A DNA stretch of 33,807 nucleotides from Sphingomonadaceae bacterium 3R27C6. Lineage in GTDB: Bacteria > Pseudomonadota > Alphaproteobacteria > Sphingomonadales > Sphingomonadaceae. The DNA lies in contig SCNS01000032.1 in NCBI GenBank assembly GCA_005503215.1, forward strand, positions 1 to 33,807, in the 5' to 3' direction. Positions 28,659 to 33,807 of this stretch are shown in pieces (the first letter of the stretch is position 1; every line of letters starts with the position of its first letter). The notes beneath the pieces were generated by a model. The model was not told where the DNA came from. It saw only the letters and a list, made by a program, of their open reading frames with translations, and ran no database searches. Both the position numbers and the translations under genes were made by a program.

Positions 28659-29631
28659 GGCATCTCCTTCTTTCTCGACCGCCAACGCGCGGCCTCCCGT
28701 GGCACTTATCGCCGGACCCACCGCCAGCGGCAAGAGCGCTTTGGCGGTCGCGCTCGCAAAATCTCTTTGCGGGACAGGCCGGGACGCGATCGTCGTCAAC
28801 GCCGACGCGAGCCAGGTCTATGCCGACCTCAAAATCCTTTCGGCGCGCCCGACCGACGACGAGATGGAGGGCATACCCCACCGCCTCTTCGGCCACATCG
28901 ACGCGGCCGACGCGCATAATGCCGTGCGCTGGGCGGACGAAGCGCGCGGCGTGATCGCGGAGGCGCACGCCGCGGGGCAGGTTCCGATCCTCGTCGGCGG
29001 CACCGGCCTGCACATGCGCACCCTGCTCCACGGCATCGCCCCCGTGCCCGAAATCGATCCCGCCATTCGCGAGGCGGTCCGCGCGCTTCCCGTCGCCGAC
29101 GCCCACGCCGCGCTCGCCGCGGCCGATCCCGACGCCGCCGCGCGCCTGAACGCCGCCGACACCACCCGCGTCGCGCGCGCGCTCGAAGTCGTGCGCTCGA
29201 CCGGCCGTCCGCTCGCCGACTGGCAGCAAGCGATCGCGGGCGGCATCGCCGACCAGATCGCCCTCGCCCCGCTGGTCCTCCTGCCCCCGCGCGACTGGCT
29301 CCGCACCCGCTGCGACGCGCGCCTCGTCCAGATGTTCGACCATGGCGGGGTCGAAGAGGCCGAAGCCCTGCTTGCGCGCGGCCTCGACCCCGACCTCCCC
29401 GCCATGCGCGCGATCGGCATCCCCCAGATCGCCAGCCACCTTCGCGGCGACATCACCCGTGCCGAAGCGCTCGAGCTGACGCAAGCGGCGACCCGCCAAT
29501 ATGCAAAGCGCCAATATACGTGGTTCCGCAACCAGCCGCCCGCCGACTGGATGCGCCATAGCGAGTCATTAAACATCGATTCTATCGAGGAATTAGCAAT
29601 AATATTACGTGATAAGCTGTTGACAAGATAG
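28657..29631 (+). CDS. miaA: tRNA dimethylallyltransferase
   Basis: 324 aa. MiaA adds a dimethylallyl group to A37 of tRNAs that read UNN codons. The P-loop is G20-P-T-A-S-G-K-S27; family motifs NADASQVYADL, LSARPTDDEMEGIPHRLFG, PILVGGTGLHMRTL, MRAIGIPQIASHL and the C-terminal TRQYAKRQYTWFRNQ are present. The ATG at 28657 fits the family's N-terminus but lacks a strong ribosome site and shares the CATG with serB. The last 20 codons (SLNIDSIEELAIILRDKLLT) are AT-rich and use TTA, ATA, ATA, TTA and AGA, codons that are rare elsewhere here. They extend past the conserved end and contain the -35 box of the likely ilvB promoter. Confidence 0.95.
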   Translation: MASPSFSTANARPPVALIAGPTASGKSALAVALAKSLCGTGRDAIVVNADASQVYADLKILSARPTDDEMEGIPHRLFGHIDAADAHNAVRWADEARGVIAEAHAAGQVPILVGGTGLHMRTLLHGIAPVPEIDPAIREAVRALPVADAHAALAAADPDAAARLNAADTTRVARALEVVRSTGRPLADWQQAIAGGIADQIALAPLVLLPPRDWLRTRCDARLVQMFDHGGVEEAEALLARGLDPDLPAMRAIGIPQIASHLRGDITRAEALELTQAATRQYAKRQYTWFRNQPPADWMRHSESLNIDSIEELAIILRDKLLTR

Positions 29632-29648
29632 AATCATACACCTATTGC
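29620..29648 (+). promoter_or_regulatory. Likely ilvB promoter inside the end of miaA
   Basis: TTGACA (29620-29625) is a full -35 consensus, followed after 17 nt by TATTGC (29643-29648), a partial -10 match. It overlaps the last codons and stop of miaA. Transcription would start near 29655, just ahead of the hairpin at 29661-29685, and 50 nt before the ilvB start. Confidence 0.55.
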
Positions 29649-29660
29649 CCGCACCCTGTT

Positions 29661-29685
29661 GCAGCGCACAAGGCGCTGCCTTTTT
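29661..29685 (+). terminator. Intrinsic terminator or attenuator hairpin before ilvB
   Basis: GCAGCGC (29661-29667) and GCGCTGC (29673-29679) form a perfect 7-bp stem around ACAAG, followed by C and T5 (29681-29685). It lies 30 nt after the miaA stop and only 5 nt before the ilvB ribosome site GGAAGGAG (29691-29698). It may end the miaA transcript or act as an attenuator for ilvBNC. Confidence 0.8.
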
Positions 29686-29705
29686 GTATTGGAAGGAGTT
29701 TCGTC

Positions 29706-31460
29706 GTGACGGAAATGAGTGGTGCCGACATGGTGGTTCAGGCGCTGGTCGACCTCGGGGTCGATACGGTGTTCGGCTATCCGGGCGGCGCGGTCCTTCC
29801 CATCTATGACGCGCTCTACAAACACCCGACGATCAAGCACATCCTCGTCCGCCACGAACAGGCGGCGACGCACGCGGCGGAGGGTTATGCACGCTCGACC
29901 GGCAAGCCCGGCGTCGTGCTCGTCACCTCGGGCCCCGGCGCGACCAACGCCGTCACCGGCATCACCGACGCCTTGCTCGATTCGATCCCGATGGTCGTGC
30001 TGACGGGTCAGGTGTCGACCGCGCTGATCGGCACCGACGCGTTCCAGGAATGCGACACCGTCGGCATCACGCGCCACTGCACCAAGCATAATTATCTGGT
30101 GATGGACCCCGACCGCCTCGGCCCGATCATGCACGAGGCGTTCCATATCGCGACGCACGGCCGCCCCGGTCCGGTCGTGATCGACATCCCGAAGAATGTG
30201 CAGGTCGCGACCGGCCAATATGTGATCCCCGAAAAGATCGCGCACAAAAGCTATCGCCCGCAGGTCGAACCCGACGCCGACGCGATCGCCGCCGCCGTCG
30301 CGATGATCGCCGCGGCCGAACGCCCGATCTTCTACACCGGCGGCGGCGTCATCAACGCCGGCCCCGATGCGAGCGCGGCGCTGCGCCAGCTCGTGGCGCT
30401 CACCGGCGCGCCGGTCACCTCGACCCTGATGGGGCTCGGCGCCTTCCCGTCGGACGACGAGAAATGGCTCGGCATGCTCGGCATGCACGGCACTTATGAA
30501 GCGAATATGGCGATGAACCGCGCCGACCTGATCATCGCGGTCGGCGCGCGCTTCGACGACCGCGTGACGGGGCGCCTCGACGCCTTCTCGCCCGATTCGA
30601 AGAAGATCCACATCGATATCGACCGCAGCTCGATCAACAAGATCGTGCCCGTCGACCTCGCGATCGTCGGCGACGCCGGCCGCGCGCTCGACGCGATCAT
30701 CGCGGGCTGGCAGGCGGCGGGCCACAACGGCCGCGACCTTGGCGAATGGTGGCGCCGCGTCGACGGCTGGCGTGCGACGCGCTGCCTCGACTTCCCCGAA
30801 AAGAAGGAACCGGACGCCGACATCATGCCGCAGCGCGCAGTCAAGGCGCTGTTCGACGCGACGCGCGGGCTCGACCCGATCATCACGACCGAGGTCGGCC
30901 AGCACCAGATGTGGGCGGCGCAGCATTTCGGCTTTTCGGCGCCGGGCCGCTGGCTCACCAGCGGCGGACTCGGCACGATGGGTTATGGCTTCCCCGCCTC
31001 GGTCGGCGCGCAGATCGCGCACCCCGACCGCCTCGTCATCTGCATCGCGGGCGAAGCCAGCCTGCAGATGAACATTCAGGAAATGGGCACGGTCAGCCAG
31101 TACCGCCTGCCGGTGAAAATCTTCATCCTCAACAATGAATGGATGGGGATGGTCCGCCAGTGGCAGGAACTGACTTACGAGAGCCGCTATTCTAACAGCT
31201 ATTCGGACAGCCTGCCCGATTTCGTGAAGCTCGCCGACGCCTATGGCTGGACGGGCCTGCGCATCGACAATCTCGGCCAGCTCGAGGACGGCATCAAGAG
31301 GATGATCGAGACCCCGGGCCCGGTGATCGTCGACTGCCGTGTCGCGCAGCTCGCCAACTGCTTCCCGATGATCCCGTCGGGCGCCGCGCACACTGAAATG
31401 CTCCTCCAGCCGAGCGACGTTACCGGCACGATGGACGACGAAGCCAAGGCACTGGTGTAA
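29706..31460 (+). CDS. ilvB: Acetolactate synthase large subunit
   Basis: 584 aa, a thiamine-diphosphate enzyme that makes acetolactate or acetohydroxybutyrate in valine, leucine and isoleucine synthesis. The catalytic Glu is E51 in LVRHEQAATHAAEGYARS. The central FAD-region phrase is VGARFDDRVTGRLDAF. The TPP/Mg motif reads AGEASLQMNIQEM (G449-E450-A451) followed by ILNNEWMGMVRQWQ, where E replaces the usual D of GDG/GDA. The start is GTG at 29706, with GGAAGGAG seven bases upstream; an ATG three codons in lies too far from it. ilvN follows after 5 nt. Regulation probably involves the hairpin just upstream. Confidence 0.97.
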   Translation: MTEMSGADMVVQALVDLGVDTVFGYPGGAVLPIYDALYKHPTIKHILVRHEQAATHAAEGYARSTGKPGVVLVTSGPGATNAVTGITDALLDSIPMVVLTGQVSTALIGTDAFQECDTVGITRHCTKHNYLVMDPDRLGPIMHEAFHIATHGRPGPVVIDIPKNVQVATGQYVIPEKIAHKSYRPQVEPDADAIAAAVAMIAAAERPIFYTGGGVINAGPDASAALRQLVALTGAPVTSTLMGLGAFPSDDEKWLGMLGMHGTYEANMAMNRADLIIAVGARFDDRVTGRLDAFSPDSKKIHIDIDRSSINKIVPVDLAIVGDAGRALDAIIAGWQAAGHNGRDLGEWWRRVDGWRATRCLDFPEKKEPDADIMPQRAVKALFDATRGLDPIITTEVGQHQMWAAQHFGFSAPGRWLTSGGLGTMGYGFPASVGAQIAHPDRLVICIAGEASLQMNIQEMGTVSQYRLPVKIFILNNEWMGMVRQWQELTYESRYSNSYSDSLPDFVKLADAYGWTGLRIDNLGQLEDGIKRMIETPGPVIVDCRVAQLANCFPMIPSGAAHTEMLLQPSDVTGTMDDEAKALV

Positions 31461-31465
31461 ATCAT

Positions 31466-31984
31466 ATGAAAATCAAAACCGAAGCCGGCGAGCGCCATGT
31501 GCTCGCCATCACCGTCGATAACGAAGCCGGGGTGCTCGCCAAGATCACCGGGCTGTTCACCGCGCGCGGCTATAATATCGAAAGCCTGACGGTGGCGGAC
31601 ATCACCGCCGACCACGCGCTGTCGCGCATCACGATCGTCACCTCGGGCCCGCCGCCGATCATCGACCAGATCATCGCGCAGCTCGACCGGCTCGTCCCCG
31701 TCCACAAGGTCATCGACCTCAACGACGCGGGCGAAGCGCATGTCGAGCGCGAAATCGCGCTCGTGAAGGTCGCGGGCACCGGCGACAAACGCATCGAGGC
31801 GCTGCGCATGGCCGACGTCTTCCGCGCCAAGGTGGTCGACACGACGCTCACCAGCTTCATCTTCGAAATCACCGGGACGAGCGACAAGGTCGACCGCTTC
31901 ATCGCGCTGATGCGCGAATGCGGGCTGGTCGAAGTCGGCCGCACCGGCGTCGTCGCCATCGCCCGCGGGTCGGAGGCGCTCTAA
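31466..31984 (+). CDS. ilvN: Acetolactate synthase small regulatory subunit
   Basis: 172 aa. It binds and activates the large subunit and carries the valine feedback site. The N-terminal ACT domain (HVLAITVDNEAGVLAKITGL, RGYNIESLTVADIT, SRITIVTSG) contains the effector loop NEAGVLAK. The C-terminal ACT-like domain (VEREIALVKVAG, FRAKVVDTTLTSFIFEITG, GLVEVGRTGVVAIARG) completes the long IlvH-type form. The ATG at 31466 is 5 nt after the ilvB stop and has little Shine-Dalgarno of its own, so translational coupling to ilvB is likely. Confidence 0.97.
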   Translation: MKIKTEAGERHVLAITVDNEAGVLAKITGLFTARGYNIESLTVADITADHALSRITIVTSGPPPIIDQIIAQLDRLVPVHKVIDLNDAGEAHVEREIALVKVAGTGDKRIEALRMADVFRAKVVDTTLTSFIFEITGTSDKVDRFIALMRECGLVEVGRTGVVAIARGSEAL

Positions 31985-31999
31985 AACACTGTTAACATC

Positions 32000-32023
32000 G
32001 GGCTCCGGCGCAGGCCGGCGCCC
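32000..32023 (+). other. GC-rich hairpin between ilvN and ilvC
   Basis: GGGC-T-CCGGC, GCAG loop, GCCGG-C-GCCC forms a strong stem with one opposed mismatch. It lies in the 94-nt gap between ilvN and ilvC and has no T-run. It could set the relative mRNA levels of ilvBN and ilvC, or be a remnant of an intergenic repeat. A smaller stem CCCCTCGCGGGG follows at 32043-32054. Confidence 0.6.
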
Positions 32024-32078
32024 ACTCTCCACATCAAATCACCCCCTCGCGGGGCCACAGGACTAGAAGGGTTTTCCA

Positions 32079-33119
32079 ATGCAGGTTTATTACGATCGCG
32101 ACGCCGACCAGGATCTGATCAAGGGCAAGAAGGTCGCCGTCGTCGGCTATGGCAGCCAGGGTCACGCGCACGCGCAGAACATGCGCGACAGCGGCGTCAA
32201 GGAAGTCGCGATCGCGCTCCGCCCCGGTTCGGCAACCGCGAAAAAGGCCGAAGCCGCGGGCTTCAAGGTGCTTTCGAACAAGGAAGCCGCCGAATGGGCC
32301 GACGTGATCATGATCGCCGCCCCCGACGAGCATCAGGCGAAGATCTACGCCGACGACATCGGCCCGAACATGAAGCCCGGCGCCGCGCTCGCCTTCGCGC
32401 ACGGCCTCAACATCCACTTCGGCCTGATCGACGCGCGGCCCGACATCGACGTCTTCATGGTCGCGCCGAAGGGCCCCGGCCACACGGTTCGCAGCGAATA
32501 TCAGAAGGGCGGCGGCGTCCCCTGCCTCATCGCGGTCGCGCAGGAAGCGCAGGGCGCGGGCGCGTCGGGTAACGGCTTCGCCAAGGCGCTCGCCCTCTCC
32601 TACGCCTCGGCTGTCGGCGGCGGCCGCAGCGGCATCATCGAAACGACGTTCAAGGAAGAGTGCGAAACCGACCTCTTCGGCGAACAGGCGGTGCTGTGCG
32701 GCGGCATCACCCACCTGATCCAGGCGGGTTTCGAAACGCTCGTCGAGGCGGGCTACGCCCCCGAAATGGCCTATTTCGAGTGCCTCCACGAAACCAAGCT
32801 GATCGTCGACCTCCTCTATGAAGGCGGCATCGCGAACATGCGCTATTCGATCTCGAACACCGCCGAATATGGCGACATCAAGACCGGCCCGCGCATCATC
32901 ACCGACGAAACGAAGAAGGAAATGAAGCGCGTCCTCGCCGACATCCAGTCGGGCCGCTTCGTGAAGGACTTCGTGCTCGACAACCAGGCCGGCCAGCCCG
33001 AACTGAAGGCGAGCCGCAAGGCGGCCGCCGCGCATCAGCTCGAAAAGACCGGCGCCGAACTGCGCGCCATGATGCCGTGGATCGCGAAGAACCAGCTCGT
33101 CGACAAGTCGAAGAACTGA
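32079..33119 (+). CDS. ilvC: Ketol-acid reductoisomerase, class I
   Basis: 346 aa. It isomerises and reduces acetolactate to dihydroxyisovalerate using NADPH and Mg2+. The Rossmann phosphate loop is VAVVGYGSQGHAHAQNMRDSG, and the cofactor loop ALRPGSATAKKAEAAG has the Arg/Ser/Ser-like pattern that favours NADPH. The metal-binding part is AVGGGRSGIIETTFKEECETDLFGEQAVLCGG (Asp and Glu in ETDLFGE) with the second-subunit Glu in FECLHETKLIVDLLYEGG. Length fits the short class I form. The ATG at 32079 follows AGAAGGG (32065-32071). It is the third gene of the ilvBNC group, 94 nt after ilvN, with a hairpin in between. Confidence 0.97.
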   Translation: MQVYYDRDADQDLIKGKKVAVVGYGSQGHAHAQNMRDSGVKEVAIALRPGSATAKKAEAAGFKVLSNKEAAEWADVIMIAAPDEHQAKIYADDIGPNMKPGAALAFAHGLNIHFGLIDARPDIDVFMVAPKGPGHTVRSEYQKGGGVPCLIAVAQEAQGAGASGNGFAKALALSYASAVGGGRSGIIETTFKEECETDLFGEQAVLCGGITHLIQAGFETLVEAGYAPEMAYFECLHETKLIVDLLYEGGIANMRYSISNTAEYGDIKTGPRIITDETKKEMKRVLADIQSGRFVKDFVLDNQAGQPELKASRKAAAAHQLEKTGAELRAMMPWIAKNQLVDKSKN

Positions 33120-33158
33120 TCGCTTCCCCAGTCGCGGGCGAGGAGCTAGGGCCGGATC

Positions 33159-33785
33159 ATGGCATCCGATCTCTCCTTCGCCTGCGACTGCGGAACCGTT
33201 ACCGGAACGATGCGCGTCACGTCCGGCGAGGGCGATCATGTCGTCTGCCACTGCACCGACTGCCAGGATCTCACGCACCATCTCGGCCACGCCGAACGCC
33301 TGCTCGATGCGCACGGCGGCACCGCGCTCTACCAGACGCGATGCGCGCGCATGCGGCTCGACACCGGCCGCGACCGGCTCGCCTGCCTCCACCTGACCGA
33401 CGCACCGACGCTGCGCTGGTACGCGACCTGCTGCCGCACGCCGCTGTTCAACACGTTCAAGAACGGCAAGCTCCCCTTCATCACGATCCTGACCGCCGCT
33501 TGCGATCCGGCAAGGCGCGAACGGGTCTTCGGGCCACCACGCGGCCATCTCTTCACGCAAGACGCCATCGGCGACGCCAGCCATCTGCCCCGCATGGGTA
33601 CGCCGACGCTGATGCGGCGCTTTTTTATGCGCGCGATCAAGGACATCGTCTCTGGCGACCGGCGGAAAGCCACGCTCTTCGACGCAAAGACCCTCGAACC
33701 GATCGCTACCCCGCACCGGCTGACCGGCGAAGAACGGCAGGCGCTGGAAAGGCGCCGAACCGACCCGGGCCTCGACCCCAATTAG
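33159..33785 (+). CDS. DUF6151/GFA-like zinc-binding protein
   Basis: 208 aa, cytoplasmic. The Cys pattern C9-x-C11, C30-H-C32-x2-C35 and later C91-C92 (WYATCCRTPLFN) resembles the glutathione-dependent formaldehyde-activating (GFA/CENP-V) fold, in which these bind one or two zinc ions. The phrases SFACDCGTVTG, HVVCHCTDCQDLTHHLG, LDAHGGTALYQT and TLRWYATCCRTPLFNT support the DUF6151 branch, which typically lacks the last CxxC of true Gfa. The C-terminal 90 residues are basic (MRRFFMRAIKDIVSGDRRK). The start at 33159 follows AGGG nine bases upstream. It lies 39 nt after ilvC and may be on its transcript. Function unproven. Confidence 0.85.
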   Translation: MASDLSFACDCGTVTGTMRVTSGEGDHVVCHCTDCQDLTHHLGHAERLLDAHGGTALYQTRCARMRLDTGRDRLACLHLTDAPTLRWYATCCRTPLFNTFKNGKLPFITILTAACDPARRERVFGPPRGHLFTQDAIGDASHLPRMGTPTLMRRFFMRAIKDIVSGDRRKATLFDAKTLEPIATPHRLTGEERQALERRRTDPGLDPN

Positions 33786-33790
33786 AAACA

Positions 33791-33807
33791 TCGTCATTCC
33801 CGCGAAC
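33791..33807. repeat. Partial REP-like element at window edge
   Basis: TCGTCATTCCCGCGAA (33791-33806) equals the first 16 bases of the arm at 4372. The rest, including the pairing arm, would lie beyond the window. It begins 5 nt after the DUF6151 stop codon. Confidence 0.75.

Noticed and set aside
29634..31391. 585-codon open frame opposite ilvB
   Set aside because: It is a mirror of ilvB codon bias with many Asp/Arg/His repeats and no recognisable motif; ilvB is certain.
32034..33797. 587-codon open frame opposite ilvC and the DUF6151 gene
   Set aside because: It spans two well-supported plus-strand genes on the opposite strand and has shadow composition.
1..33807. CRISPR array, prophage or insertion sequence
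   Set aside because: No regularly spaced direct repeats, no integrase, transposase or phage structural genes were seen. The repeats found are single inverted-repeat elements in gaps.

Overview
The window looks like chromosomal DNA of a high-GC alphaproteobacterium of the order Sphingomonadales, most like Sphingopyxis. This is inferred from strong G/C third-position bias, the gatCAB arrangement, the pyrB/inactive-pyrC pair, the protein flavour, a B3-type beta-lactamase with an active-site Glu, and short inverted-repeat elements between genes. No database search was possible. I see no prophage, insertion sequence, CRISPR array or rRNA.

Layout. 1-4.4 kb: tRNA-Tyr (cut by the window edge), rlmB, a 2Fe-2S ferredoxin, an AlkA-type DNA glycosylase, trigger factor with an unusual His-rich and Lys/Ala-rich tail, tRNA-Leu(UAG), and a 65-aa Pro-rich protein behind a good match to the alphaproteobacterial general-stress (EcfG) promoter. 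4.5-8.9 kb: two exported amidohydrolases and two exported proteins of unknown function. 8.9-12.2 kb: the gatC-gatA-gatB operon (minus strand) for transamidation of misacylated Glu-tRNA(Gln)/Asp-tRNA(Asn). 12.2-16.4 kb: a DUF4153 multi-pass membrane protein, a DUF3089 alpha/beta hydrolase, ruvX and a DUF1294 membrane protein. 16.4-18.6 kb: pyrB and an overlapping dihydroorotase homologue that has lost its metal ligands. 18.7-23.4 kb: a small membrane protein, then a minus-strand cluster (ParA-type ATPase, ribbon-helix-helix protein, TPR/SPOR lipoprotein) divergent from a Sel1/SPOR exported protein. 23.4-26.6 kb: a TonB-C-like secreted protein, a B3 metallo-beta-lactamase and a divergent AmpR-type LysR regulator with a palindromic T-N11-A site between them. 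26.6-33.8 kb: small hypotheticals, DUF2200, a secreted TonB-C protein, serB divergent from miaA with overlapping start codons, then ilvB-ilvN-ilvC (branched-chain amino acids) and a DUF6151/GFA-like zinc protein.

How the genes fit together. Most are housekeeping: translation (tRNAs, rlmB, miaA, gatCAB, tig), nucleotide and amino-acid synthesis (pyrB/pyrC', serB, ilvBNC) and DNA repair (glycosylase, ruvX). Three places stand out. One is the ampR/B3-E metallo-beta-lactamase pair, a likely cell-wall-sensing, inducible beta-lactamase locus of uncommon composition. Another is the orphan ParA/RHH/SPOR cluster, which could be an intracellular positioning or septum-linked system. The third is the miaA-ilvB junction, where a rare-codon Ile/Leu-rich tail, a consensus -35 box and an intrinsic hairpin lie directly before ilvB.
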